NCBI RefSeq assembly: GCF_004355185.1
Contig: NZ_CP037922.1
Location: forward strand, 1,860,001-1,924,000
Reading direction: 5' to 3'
Source: Hymenobacter radiodurans
GTDB taxonomy: Bacteria; Bacteroidota; Bacteroidia; Cytophagales; Hymenobacteraceae
DNA length: 64,000 nt
The notes beneath the pieces are model-generated. The model did no database searches. It had not been told where the DNA came from and saw nothing but the letters and a program-made list of their open reading frames with translations. This document shows, piece after piece, positions 36,927 through 45,752 of this stretch. Made by a program: the position numbers and the translations under genes. Each line of letters begins with the position of its first letter. Within the stretch, counting starts at the first letter, position 1.

Positions 36927-37874
36927 ATGGAATCTACCTTTGCACTGGCCATTCACGGCGGAGCCGGCACCATCTCCCGCGACCAAATGACACCCGAAAA
37001 AGAGCAGGCTTATCATGCCGCGCTCCGGCAGGTGCTCGAAGTGGGCCACGAGGTGCTGCGCCAGGGCGGCGCTGCTCTCGATGCAGTAGAAGCGGCTGTG
37101 CGCGTGCTCGAAGATTCGCCATTATTTAATGCCGGCCGGGGAGCCGTGTTCACCCATGATGGGCGCCACGAGATGGATGCCGCTATCATGGACGGGCGCG
37201 ACCGAAGCGCGGGAGCCGTGGCGGGCGTGCGCAATCTGCAAAACCCGATCAGCGCCGCGCGCATGATTATGGAAAAGTCGGACCACGTGTTGCTGGCCTG
37301 GCCGGGGGCGGAGGAGTTTGCCCGCGAGCATAACCTGCCCACCCAGCCCGACGAGTACTTTTTTACCCAGCACCGCCACGACCAGTTGCAGGAAGCATTG
37401 GAGTCGGGAGGAATTCATCTGGACCACAGCGAGTCAAAAAAAGCCCCCCAGAAAAAAATGGGAACTGTGGGTGCCGTTGCCCGTGACCGGCATGGCAACC
37501 TAGCGGCCGCCACCAGCACCGGCGGCATGACCAACAAGCGCTACTCCCGCATCGGCGACTCACCCATTATTGGGGCCGGTACTTTTGCGGATAATACAAC
37601 CTGCGCTATTTCCTGCACGGGCTCGGGCGAATATTTTATGCGCGCCGTGGCCGCCTACGATGTAGCCTGCCTCATGGAATACCGCGGCCTAAGCTTAGCC
37701 GAAGCCTGCCGCATTGTAGTGCATGATAAGCTGGCGCCGGTAGGTGGCGAAGGTGGCTTGATTGCGGTGGATGGCGCCGGCAATCTAGCGCTGCCCTTCA
37801 ATTCGAGTGGCATGTACCGTGGCACCTTTACTTCAGAAAGCCCGCTTTTCACCGCCATTTATGAGGACAAATAG
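36927..37874 (+). CDS. Isoaspartyl peptidase / L-asparaginase (plant type)
   Basis: The start at 36927 (MESTFALAIHGGAGTISRDQM) is the canonical N-terminus; 315 residues. IHGGAGT binds substrate and NAGRGAVFTHDG is the family signature. The autoprocessing Thr follows a long linker in KKMGTVGAVARDRHGNLAAATSTGG, so the precursor would cleave before Thr at about residue 183. It hydrolyses beta-aspartyl dipeptides and asparagine. It is convergent with the cyanophycinase gene 124 bp away, a natural partner because cyanophycinase releases beta-Asp-Arg. A G6C motif just before the nucleophile encodes KKAPQK in the linker that is removed. Confidence 0.93.
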   Translation: MESTFALAIHGGAGTISRDQMTPEKEQAYHAALRQVLEVGHEVLRQGGAALDAVEAAVRVLEDSPLFNAGRGAVFTHDGRHEMDAAIMDGRDRSAGAVAGVRNLQNPISAARMIMEKSDHVLLAWPGAEEFAREHNLPTQPDEYFFTQHRHDQLQEALESGGIHLDHSESKKAPQKKMGTVGAVARDRHGNLAAATSTGGMTNKRYSRIGDSPIIGAGTFADNTTCAISCTGSGEYFMRAVAAYDVACLMEYRGLSLAEACRIVVHDKLAPVGGEGGLIAVDGAGNLALPFNSSGMYRGTFTSESPLFTAIYEDK

Positions 37875-37935
37875 CTGAGCTTTGGCTGCGACATATATAT
37901 AAGGAGTAGCGCTCCCAGCGCGGACATCCGGCTTT

Positions 37936-37984
37936 CTTCACAAAAAAGGCCGCTCTTTCTTGAAAGAGCGGCCTTTTTGTGAAG
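37936..37984. terminator. Bidirectional terminator between isoaspartyl peptidase and cyanophycinase
   Basis: CTTCACAAAAAAGGCCGCTC and its near-perfect complement, with a TTTCTTGAAA centre, form a 49-base palindrome that serves both convergent genes. Confidence 0.9.
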
Positions 37985-37998
37985 AAACAGAAGGGTTT

Positions 37999-38919
37999 TT
38001 ATAAAGCCTGTGCCTCGGGCTTGGGTGAAGCTACGGGGGGCAAAATATCTTTGCTCGGATAGAACTTGCGCTCCTTGATATTATAAATATTGCCTTTCAC
38101 CATCACATGCAGCACCATGTTTTCGATGGACAGGGCCGCGCCCTTCTTCGCCAGGCTGGCGTTATTGTGCTCCAAATTGTGTCCATCCATAATTACAACC
38201 AAGTTGGAGCCGATGGTTTCAATCAGATTGCCTTCTGTGATAAGTATGCCGGTGTCCTCACCCAACCCGATGCCAATTAGCTTGGGGTATAGGGCTACAC
38301 ACTCAATGAGCCGGCCGAAACGGCCGCGTTTCACGAAGTGCGAGTCGATCATAACTTTCGGCATTAAGCCCAGGCCAGCGCCAATTTTGACGGCACCCTT
38401 CATCAGAGCATCGGGCACGCTGCCCCCCCGAATCATAACCTTCGACATCGCCATGGCCCCGGCGCTGGTGCCAGCAATGATAAAATTGGCGTGGTGGTGA
38501 TAGCGCTCCGTCAGAACCCGCAGAAACTCAGTATTACCGAACATTTCGGTAAGCCGGGATTGATTGCCTCCGCTAAACATGATAATGTCGGCCTCGCGTA
38601 GGCGGTCGAGGTGCTCGGGGCGGTCCGTATCCTCGGGCACCCGAATATCGAATACCCCCACGTTGAGGCAGTTGAGCATAGCAAAAGACGCCACATAAAT
38701 GCGTGCTACCTCTTCCGGAATCATGGAAGCTGTGGTGATAACCTCAATACGCGGGTCGGCTTTTCCTGATTCGGTTACAATCCGTTTTAGAATACCCAAC
38801 TCAAAGAAGTTGAGGTAATACTTCTTCTTGGTGCGCGGGTTGGGGTAAGTCCCTTTATCTTCATTGCCACCGATGGCAATCAGTTTACCGAGAGGTTTTA
38901 GATTTTCCAATACCAACAT
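37999..38919 (-). CDS. cphB: Cyanophycinase-like S51 serine peptidase
   Basis: The 306-residue product has the S51 nucleophile elbow GTSAGAMAMS (Ser about 157). Its upstream partner residues are VITTASMIPEEVARIYVASFAML and MFSGGNQSRLTEMF, and GLGLMPKVMIDSHFVKRGRFGRL supplies the substrate pocket. CphB proteins cleave cyanophycin (multi-L-arginyl-poly-aspartate) into beta-Asp-Arg. Pairing with an isoaspartyl peptidase completes the breakdown to free amino acids. No cyanophycin synthetase is in the window, so the substrate may be imported or made elsewhere. A G6C motif encodes DILPPV at the C-terminus. Confidence 0.88.
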   Translation of the reverse strand: MLVLENLKPLGKLIAIGGNEDKGTYPNPRTKKKYYLNFFELGILKRIVTESGKADPRIEVITTASMIPEEVARIYVASFAMLNCLNVGVFDIRVPEDTDRPEHLDRLREADIIMFSGGNQSRLTEMFGNTEFLRVLTERYHHHANFIIAGTSAGAMAMSKVMIRGGSVPDALMKGAVKIGAGLGLMPKVMIDSHFVKRGRFGRLIECVALYPKLIGIGLGEDTGILITEGNLIETIGSNLVVIMDGHNLEHNNASLAKKGAALSIENMVLHVMVKGNIYNIKERKFYPSKDILPPVASPKPEAQAL

Positions 38920-39083
38920 TCTAGACTAGTTCAACACAAAAAACAACAGAGCAGTCAGCTCAAATTCAAGCAAGCTTCGGGCCATGGCTGACCCAATGTA
39001 GCTCTATTAATAGGGCAGAGGGTTAGCCAATTAACAACTCAGCAGCTCAAACCTCTCACTTTGGACCTTTTTCTTAGCAGGAT

Positions 39084-40898
39084 TTATGATGGGCGGCCCA
39101 GCAATGCATCAAAAGTACTGGTAGCAACGGCGTGATAAGTGGGCCGAGCGCGGGCGTAGATGGCTTGGGCACGGGCCTTCCCATCGGGGAGGGTGAGGAG
39201 CGCTTTATAAAGAGGCGTCAAAAACTTGCGACGGCCCACCCGCAACAAAAAGCGTTGGGTTGCTTCTTCGGCCGGCAGATGGCCGGCTGCTAAGGCAACC
39301 GGGAGCCAAGCAGCCAGAATCTCGGCATTGCCGGATTTGGTCAGCTGGAAGGCGGCATCTAATTCTGCAATTTGCCCCCCGGTTAAATCGGCGGGTAAGC
39401 CTTGTACAAAATGTACCCACTCATGCGTGCTCCACTCCGACACTACCAGGTCGGCAGCCGAAGTACCTCGTTGCCATTGGCGCCGCGCGGCATCAACGGC
39501 CGCGAAGCGCTCCGAGGTGACGGCTGGGGCCACGCTCGGTATGCCAGGTCCATTTATCCAGGCATTCAACTGCAGCTTTTCTTCAAGGCCGGGCTCCCGA
39601 TCCAGCAGTTCGTTGCGGAGGTAGGCGACGAAGGAAGCCGTATCCATACTCTGAAAACTGTGCTGCGCGAAGTACTCCTTAATAAAGGCATCGAGGCGGG
39701 GGCGACCTATCAGGCTCTCTAGCGTGAGGAGTAGATAGTCGCCTTTTTCATATGCTATATCATTGAGGCCATCATCCGGGTCGCGGCCGGCAAGGTTGAG
39801 ATAGAGGTGGGTATCGGGACTCTGGGGACCAATTTCCTCTATGGTATGAAGCAACGAGCTATTGCCTAATACCTGAAGCATGTCGGCGTAAGTGGGGCCA
39901 TATAGCTTCTCCATAATCCGGCGCTCAAAATAGACCGTAAAGCCTTCATTCAGCCAGAAATCATTCCAGGTTGCATTTGTAACCAAGTTGCCCGACCACG
40001 AATGCGCAAGCTCGTGTGCTATTAAGCTGGTCAGACTACGATCCCCAGTGATAACAGTAGGTGTTACAAATGTTAATCTCGGGTTTTCCATTCCACCAAA
40101 TGGAAAGCTGGGGGGCAAAACCAACAAATCGTATTGCTCCCAACGATAGGGACCATATAGGCCTTCAGCCGCAGCCACCATTTTTTCTAGGTCTCGGAAT
40201 TCCGAGGCAGCTGCCGGCAAGGTGACAGGCTCGGCATAAATGCCAGTGCGAGCACTGATGGGCGCGTAGCTCAGGTCGCCTACGGCCAAGGCCATTAGGT
40301 AAGCGGGAATGGGCTGCGTCATGCGAAAGTGGTACTCGCCCTGCGGGTCTTTCGCCTGTGGATTCTCCGCGCTCATCAATGCCAGTAGATGGGTCGGCAC
40401 TCGCACCCACGCATCATAGGTGAAGCGCACACCAGGCGAGTCCTGGCAGGGGAGCCAAGTGCGCGCCAGAATTGCCTGCGACTGAGTAAACAGAAATGGC
40501 TGCTCCCGACCCGCCGTTTGAGCAGGCGGCAGCCATTGCAAAGCGGCAGCTTCGGGCGAGGTCTGATATCGGATAGTGATGGCCGTAGTCGTCGGCATGA
40601 TGGCTACGCGGAGCGCCTGCCCAAGCACCGCGTCGGGGGCTCCCAGTTCGTACGTGGTAGCAGCACCATCCGGGCCATCGAGCCATACAGACTCTATTTG
40701 AAGGTCGCGCGCATCCAGATAAATATCGGTGGCACCGCTGGGGTTGCTAAACTGCCAGGTAGCCTGACCCACGAGTATCTGCGCAGTAAAGTCTACGCTT
40801 AACTCAAGGGCCAGGTAATGAACCCGGGCTTCGGCAGGGCGGGCGTAGCTGTGAGGATCAGAGGTTGAGAAGGAGGTAGGAGCAGAGGAAGTAGGCAT
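39084..40898 (-). CDS. M1 family aminopeptidase, leukotriene A4 hydrolase-like
   Basis: The start at 40898 (MPTSSAPTSFS) is preferred over 40937; it gives 604 residues without a signal peptide. GGMENPRLTFVTPT is the M1 substrate-binding loop and the zinc site is HELAHSWSGN with WLNEGFTVYFE 18 residues on. The C-terminal HEAT-like helical domain ends RARPTYHAVATSTFDALL. It would trim N-terminal residues from peptides in the cytosol. Two G6C motifs lie inside the gene, one encoding VLPPSF beside the active site. Confidence 0.93.
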   Translation of the reverse strand: MPTSSAPTSFSTSDPHSYARPAEARVHYLALELSVDFTAQILVGQATWQFSNPSGATDIYLDARDLQIESVWLDGPDGAATTYELGAPDAVLGQALRVAIMPTTTAITIRYQTSPEAAALQWLPPAQTAGREQPFLFTQSQAILARTWLPCQDSPGVRFTYDAWVRVPTHLLALMSAENPQAKDPQGEYHFRMTQPIPAYLMALAVGDLSYAPISARTGIYAEPVTLPAAASEFRDLEKMVAAAEGLYGPYRWEQYDLLVLPPSFPFGGMENPRLTFVTPTVITGDRSLTSLIAHELAHSWSGNLVTNATWNDFWLNEGFTVYFERRIMEKLYGPTYADMLQVLGNSSLLHTIEEIGPQSPDTHLYLNLAGRDPDDGLNDIAYEKGDYLLLTLESLIGRPRLDAFIKEYFAQHSFQSMDTASFVAYLRNELLDREPGLEEKLQLNAWINGPGIPSVAPAVTSERFAAVDAARRQWQRGTSAADLVVSEWSTHEWVHFVQGLPADLTGGQIAELDAAFQLTKSGNAEILAAWLPVALAAGHLPAEEATQRFLLRVGRRKFLTPLYKALLTLPDGKARAQAIYARARPTYHAVATSTFDALLGRPS

Positions 40899-41177
40899 TG
40901 GCAGAATCCAAAAAATACGTTTTAATCTTTTCCTCAAAAATGAAGGCCAGAAAAGTAAAGGTAGCCAAAACCCTCACCGACGAGCCGAAAGGCAGTATAC
41001 AAGTGTGGAAGCAAAACGTGTATATTGCCCCCGAGGCGTATTCTCAGCTCTGCGGAAACTTCGTGGGGCCGAATGCAGTAGAACGCCCAAGCCGCCAACA
41101 AGGACCTATCTTAGGTTCGATTTTGTTGAGGAGGTTGCTTGGTCTTGGCTGCGTTTCTGTCGCTTCTTTATTTACAT

Positions 41178-42935
41178 ATGAAATCTCTCCTTCGCTTTTC
41201 TTTTCTCTCCACCTTCATGGTTTGGCTGCTGGGCCTTACGGTGCTCGCCACGTCTTCCTCATGCAGCCAAGATCAGAAGGATCAGATTAAGGAGGCGCTC
41301 CCCGGTGCCCTTACCAAAGCAGGCGGCCCGCAGCCTAAGCTCGATAGCACTTACGTGATTCGACAGATGAGCGCCGAGCCCGCTTTCAAGGAGCATATCG
41401 AGTGGGGTAAAAAGTTTTACAAGGAGCGGGACTACCGCTTAGGGTGGTTCCGCAACCACGAGTTGGTGCCGCAGGCCAAAACAATGCTTGGGGTGCTTGA
41501 AAAAGCCGCCGACGAGGGTTTAGATCCTAAAGACTACAAAATCAAGGATTTTGATAAGCTCTTCGCTGATTTGGAGGCGGTGCAATCAGATTCGACCAAG
41601 CGCAATGCCTTGGAAAAGGAAATTGATGTGGCCTTATCAAGCACGTATTTCAACTGGGCCTCCGATTTTTATCGGGGAACGGTAAGTCCACGCGAAGTCA
41701 AGAACATTGATTGGCGGGTAAAGCGCAACAAGATCAAGCTGCACAAGGCCCTGATGACGATTCTTCAGGAGCGTGAGAGTACCTATCCTTACTACGAATT
41801 CGAGCCGCTGCACCCGGAATACAATGCTTTGAAAAAGGCGTTGGCTGACTACCGGGCGTTGCAGCGCAATGGTGGCTGGCCAACTATTCCGGCCGGCACT
41901 AAGCTAAAACCAGGAAGCTCATCGCCGGCCGTTGCGCAGTTGCGGCAGCGTCTGCTGGGGGGCAAATCTGAGCCCACGGCTACCCCAGTGCAGCCCGTAA
42001 ATAACAACGGCCCTGCTGCCACATCAACCACAAACACGAGTCCGGCCGCAGTCTATGAAGGCGAGTTGGTGGAGGCTGTGAAGGCCTTTCAAACGCAAAA
42101 TGGTCTCAAGCCCGACGGTGTGGTTGGAGGCGAAACCTTGCGTCTGCTCAACGTGCCGCTGGCCGATCGTATCGATCAGATCATGCTAAACATGGAGCGC
42201 TGGCGCTGGATTCCGAAGAGATTTGAGCCAGATTATTTACTGGTTAATATTCCCGATTACAAGCTCCACGTGATTGAGGACAACAAGGAAGTGTTCAATA
42301 TGCGGGTGATCGTAGGCAAGGCGTTAAACGCCACACCGGTGTTCAGCGATAAGCTGGAATACGTGGTGTTGTCGCCCTACTGGAACGTGCCGATGAGCAT
42401 CATCCAAAAAGAATTGGCTCCCAAACTGGCCAACGATCCGAGCTACTTGGACCACCTGGATATGGAAGTGGTGAAGGGATACGGCGCCAAAGCGGTGCCC
42501 GTAGATCCAAGCTCTATTGACTGGACGAACGTAAACGAGAAGACATTTAAGTACACGCTACGCCGTCGTCCGGGTCCCAAAAACGACTTGGGTGAGGTCA
42601 AATTTATCTTCCCTAACTCCGACGATATCTACCTCCACGATACGCCCAACGACGAGCTGTTTAACCAAACCAAGCGCGGCTTCAGTCACGGTTGTGTGCG
42701 GGTAGAGGAGCCCATTAAGCTGGCCGAATACCTGCTCCGCAACAAGCCCGGCTGGAGCCGGGAAACCATTGTAGATACCATTCAGGCTCGCAGAGAGAAA
42801 TACATAACACTGAATGAAAAGCTGCCCGTGTATCTGGTATACTTCACAGCATGGGTAGCCGAAGATGGAGGTGTTCATTTCCGCGACGACATCTACGGCC
42901 ACGATAAGGTGCTAGCTCAGCAGTACTTCAACTAA
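41178..42935 (+). CDS. YcbB-type L,D-transpeptidase lipoprotein
   Basis: The start at 41178 gives 585 residues with a signal ending in ATSSSC (lipobox). The N-terminal helical scaffold (DYRLGWFRNHELVPQAKTML and following) and a peptidoglycan-binding-like region (PAVAQLRQRLLGG, interrupted by a Pro/Thr/Asn linker, then FQTQNGLKPDGVVGGETLRLL) precede the YkuD catalytic domain. The catalytic motif is SHGCVRVEEP with Cys506. These enzymes make 3-3 cross-links or attach proteins to peptidoglycan in the periplasm. Two strong hairpins follow the stop. Confidence 0.93.
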   Translation: MKSLLRFSFLSTFMVWLLGLTVLATSSSCSQDQKDQIKEALPGALTKAGGPQPKLDSTYVIRQMSAEPAFKEHIEWGKKFYKERDYRLGWFRNHELVPQAKTMLGVLEKAADEGLDPKDYKIKDFDKLFADLEAVQSDSTKRNALEKEIDVALSSTYFNWASDFYRGTVSPREVKNIDWRVKRNKIKLHKALMTILQERESTYPYYEFEPLHPEYNALKKALADYRALQRNGGWPTIPAGTKLKPGSSSPAVAQLRQRLLGGKSEPTATPVQPVNNNGPAATSTTNTSPAAVYEGELVEAVKAFQTQNGLKPDGVVGGETLRLLNVPLADRIDQIMLNMERWRWIPKRFEPDYLLVNIPDYKLHVIEDNKEVFNMRVIVGKALNATPVFSDKLEYVVLSPYWNVPMSIIQKELAPKLANDPSYLDHLDMEVVKGYGAKAVPVDPSSIDWTNVNEKTFKYTLRRRPGPKNDLGEVKFIFPNSDDIYLHDTPNDELFNQTKRGFSHGCVRVEEPIKLAEYLLRNKPGWSRETIVDTIQARREKYITLNEKLPVYLVYFTAWVAEDGGVHFRDDIYGHDKVLAQQYFN

Positions 42936-42952
42936 GGATTATATCCTCGCCT

Positions 42953-42984
42953 GCATTCCTATCTGATGCGTTAGATAGGAATGC
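42953..42984 (+). terminator. First of two hairpins after the L,D-transpeptidase
   Basis: GCATTCCTATCT and AGATAGGAATGC (12-base arms) enclose an 8-base loop, without a following T run. Confidence 0.6.
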
Positions 42985-42985
42985 A

Positions 42986-43037
42986 GGCCAGCAAAAAGCC
43001 CCCACGAACACTAAGTCGTGGGGGCTTTTTGCTGGCC
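42986..43037. terminator. Strong bidirectional terminator
   Basis: GGCCAGCAAAAAGCCCCCACGA and its exact complement form 22-base arms around an 8-base loop. The stem includes the AAAAAGCCCCC half-motif. Confidence 0.9.
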
Positions 43038-43266
43038 ATACATTTCAAAATTTGCCCCCTCTTATCTAGTGCCAGATGCTAGAGAATAGGAGTTGAGAAT
43101 ATCAAACACAGGCTCCAATATTCGGGGAATGATAAATAAGTTTACAATTGACATTTGTGAACTGCTAAGACATAGTTTATTGATGTTAACATACGTAACG
43201 CGATGTGCATAGACAATTTATAAATGTAACTAGAGGTTTGATGCGTCCGCGATTCCTAGATACTCG

Positions 43267-43274
43267 TACATTTG
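43267..43274 (+). promoter_or_regulatory. Candidate -7 box of the XRE regulator gene
   Basis: TACATTTG, a perfect TAnnTTTG, lies 25 bp before the ATG. A TTTG stands 26 bp upstream, slightly farther than usual. Confidence 0.5.
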
Positions 43275-43298
43275 TAAAGCATTAGTACAGCACATACC

Positions 43299-43955
43299 AT
43301 GGTTGAGCGCATTCGGCAGATAATACAGACCCGACAGTTGAGCCCGACTCAATTTGCCGATGCGTTGGGATTGGCCCGGCCGATTATCAGCCATGTGCTT
43401 AGTGGGCGTAATAAGCCGAGCCTTGAGGTTGTTCAGAAAATAATTGCAGCCTTTCCAGACATATCACTGCCGTGGCTTCTGAGTGGACAAGGCCCCATGC
43501 TGGCTTCCGTAGCTTCTCAACCTGCTTCCGCAGTTCCAGCCGCCCCAGAAAGCGCCGTAACACAAGCAAGCCCAGGGACTACGGCTTCTAATCAGCGCCC
43601 TAAACGCACGGCAGCACGTGCCGTAGAAGCTACTGGAACCGCTGCTACGGCCACCCCGTCTGCGCCGGCGGTAGCAGCCGCAACTGCCCCGATGGCTCCA
43701 GTAAACGCCGCTACTGCAGCCGAAAGTCTGGAGGCACCTCGGCCAGCTCCGCCTGTCGTAGCTGCCCAGCCTACACTTCCTTCATCAGTGGCTGTTGCTG
43801 CTCCGCAAAATGCCCCCCAGGCCCCTACTGCCCCGGTGCCTGCTTCCCCCGATTTGTTGTCTGCTTTTGCGGAGCCGGGCAAAACGATTCGTCGTATCGT
43901 GATCTTTTATCATGATGGCACCTTTTCTGCATACCAGCCGGAAATGCCCAGTTAG
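43299..43955 (+). CDS. XRE-family regulator with Ala/Pro-rich tail
   Basis: The 218-residue product has an XRE helix-turn-helix in the first 60 residues (MVERIRQIIQTRQLSPTQFADALGLARPIISHVLSGRNKPSLEVVQKII). About 120 residues are nearly all Ala, Pro, Thr, Val and Ser, and the protein ends in a conserved short block IRRIVIFYHDGTFSAYQPE. That closing block is typical of Bacteroidota XRE proteins with a disordered linker. Targets are unknown. A G6C motif encodes QNAPQA in the linker. Confidence 0.88.
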   Translation: MVERIRQIIQTRQLSPTQFADALGLARPIISHVLSGRNKPSLEVVQKIIAAFPDISLPWLLSGQGPMLASVASQPASAVPAAPESAVTQASPGTTASNQRPKRTAARAVEATGTAATATPSAPAVAAATAPMAPVNAATAAESLEAPRPAPPVVAAQPTLPSSVAVAAPQNAPQAPTAPVPASPDLLSAFAEPGKTIRRIVIFYHDGTFSAYQPEMPS

Positions 43956-44786
43956 GGTAATGCTGTTGCCTGCTTAAGCTAGTCAAACTACTTACCTAAG
44001 TCCTGTCGTATACGTATCTAAAAGCGCGAGAATTAGACGCTTTCGGATACGTATATCGCCCTGCTTTTTGGCTATAAAAGAAGCAACTATTCGAAATGCT
44101 GTATAACAGGTACGCAGCCTTTTATACCACCCGAAGTACAATCTAGCCAAACCTGTTTTTATGTGTTTTTTGGCAGCGCGCAAAAGGTGTTATATCTATA
44201 GGATATGCCTATTAATGATACCTGTAGTAATAAGGATAATTATAGTTGAAAACAGCAGTATGATATAGATATTGTTTTGTGAATATTAAATGTATATAGA
44301 TCGAATAATCAGATGTTTAAACTGATTTGATCAAAGCAATGCTAGTAGCATATACGTGCTGTTTTAGGGGCTGTAGGTTTATTGCTTGATTGCAAAAGAC
44401 AAGCTATGATTAATTGGTTGTCATTGCTGCTCTGCTTTTAAGAGATTACTAAGCCTTTTGACATGGTTAATTCATGTTAAAAGTGAAAGTAACAGAAGGG
44501 TTGTTGGGCGCTAAAGGCTTTAGTACTAGTCCTTAAATCTGCCCCAACTTTGCAAGCATAGTACAGCCACCTATCACGCTTGCCTGCATGGCTTTTTTGT
44601 TGGTCTTTGAATGGTGGAGCTTTAGGATTAGTTTTCAAATGTTATCTGGCGAAAGCGACTGAGTGAGTGCGTTGCTACGTCTCTTGGTAGACGGAATTGG
44701 TCATAATAACTTGTTGCGTTCCCAAAGCTGCTTTTTCGTTTAGCGCAGCAGTTGGGAGTTTTAACGGGGGTGCTTACCTTTGGACC
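43956..44786. other. 830-bp AT-rich gap with an inverted repeat
   Basis: TATACGTATC...AAAGCG (44009-44025) pairs with CGCTTT...GATACGTATA (44037-44055) and may end the XRE transcript. The remainder has no supportable frame. A small hairpin CGTCT-CTTGGT-AGACG lies at about 44680-44696. A non-coding RNA could be encoded but nothing recognisable is seen. This is the longest gene-free stretch of the core part. Confidence 0.5.
44009..44055 (+). terminator. Hairpin after the XRE regulator gene
   Basis: TATACGTATC-AAAGCG and CGCTTT-GATACGTATA pair around an 11-base loop. There is no strong T run, so termination is uncertain. Confidence 0.4.
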
Positions 44787-44966
44787 ATGAAAAAATTCCG
44801 TCTGCTTCTGCTGTTTGCTTTCTGCACCTCGCTCCTTACGACGACTTCCTGCTCAGTTCCTCCAAACGCGGAGGAAGATCCCAATGCTGATGCGGCCTAC
44901 AAGCGTTCTCACCGTGCTGAGAATTATCGCAAAGCACAGAGCAGCGAACCTTCCATTCAGCAATAG
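44787..44966 (+). CDS. 59-residue small lipoprotein
   Basis: MKKFRLLLLFAFCTSLLTTTSC has a lipobox (Cys22). A short charged, Asn/Ala/Glu/Ser-rich tail follows (SVPPNAEEDPNADAAYKRSH and on). The start is fixed by this signal; the frame opens further upstream at 44697. A perfect TACCTTTG -7-like box lies only five bases before the ATG, and a strong terminator follows. Such tiny lipoproteins are common in Bacteroidota and of unknown function. Confidence 0.65.
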   Translation: MKKFRLLLLFAFCTSLLTTTSCSVPPNAEEDPNADAAYKRSHRAENYRKAQSSEPSIQQ

Positions 44967-45039
44967 CAATAATTGATTGAACGCAGGCACTCGACGTAGT
45001 GCCTCAATTAGTGAAGTAGAAAGACTCAGGATATAAAGT

Positions 45040-45075
45040 AGAAGCCCCACCCGACGTAAGTCAGGTGGGGCTTCT
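45040..45075 (+). terminator. Terminator after the small lipoprotein
   Basis: AGAAGCCCCACC and GGTGGGGCTTCT form perfect 12-base arms around CGACGTAAGTCA. Confidence 0.85.
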
Positions 45076-45115
45076 GTATGCCTAGGCAGTTTGCCTTCGA
45101 AAAGTAGTTTCGCTA

Positions 45116-45619
45116 TCAGTTGACCAACTCCGTTGTCAGTTGCTCCGTGATTGGAACTGAAGTTGGTTGGGGGGCAAAATTGGGGAGGCTAATACTGGCT
45201 AGTAAAGAATTCTCCAGCAAGTCTGCCCAAGTGCGCAGATAAAGTACCACGTCGTCGCGCTGGTTGTGGCGAAGGGCGTTGCGGCGCTCAAAGGGAATAG
45301 CCGCCCGAATATCAGGGTCGGCGAGACGTTCGAGGTGCGTCAGGTCTTGACGGGAGAAGCCTAGCGCCAGCATCTCATCAATTGTTTGATCGATAGGCAG
45401 GCCGCTGGTGGGACAGTAGTCGATGAGTTGACGCTCCCAGTCGCCGTAGCGCTGCATGGCGCGGGCGTGAATCTCGGCTTTGGTAAGACGAGTAACAGTC
45501 TGGGCAAGATGGCCGCAGTTGCAACTACCCATGTGGCCCCATTGATAAGGAGCCTGAGTAGCGAGGCGCTGGGCCGTATCGCGCAGGGCCTGAATAACGG
45601 GAAGAGTGCTCTTAGCCAT
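45116..45619 (-). CDS. Conserved hypothetical protein, 167 residues
   Basis: A soluble protein with a CNCGHLAQT motif (about 33-41) and CPTSGLPIDQTIDEMLALGF (about 70-89), followed by DLTHLERLADPDIRAA and LYLRTWADLLE. The pattern of Cys and His near the N-terminus may bind a metal. It resembles proteins that are widely conserved in Hymenobacter and relatives but unnamed. The C-terminal tail contains NFAPQP, encoded by a G6C motif. Function is not assignable. Confidence 0.65.
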   Translation of the reverse strand: MAKSTLPVIQALRDTAQRLATQAPYQWGHMGSCNCGHLAQTVTRLTKAEIHARAMQRYGDWERQLIDYCPTSGLPIDQTIDEMLALGFSRQDLTHLERLADPDIRAAIPFERRNALRHNQRDDVVLYLRTWADLLENSLLASISLPNFAPQPTSVPITEQLTTELVN

Positions 45620-45696
45620 AAAATGGTTGATCGATTTGAGACAAATACTAAACGACTTCCGATGCTATAAGGCTAAAGAACACCGTTTTGTTTCAC

Positions 45697-45733
45697 AAAA
45701 AAAGCGGAACCAACTTATCGTCGGCCCCGCTTT
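45697..45733 (-). terminator. Terminator of the DEAD-box helicase gene
   Basis: AAAGCGG and CCGCTTT arms around a 19-base loop, followed on the minus strand by TTTTTTTGTG. Confidence 0.75.
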
Positions 45734-45752
45734 GGGTTAGGCTATTTAGGAG

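Noticed and set aside
40898..41290. 130-codon plus-strand frame before the L,D-transpeptidase
   Set aside because: Overlaps the start of the divergent aminopeptidase and reads into the transpeptidase gene; no domain is recognised.
43992..44183. 63-codon minus-strand frame
   Set aside because: Covers the inverted repeat at 44009-44055 and lacks any motif.
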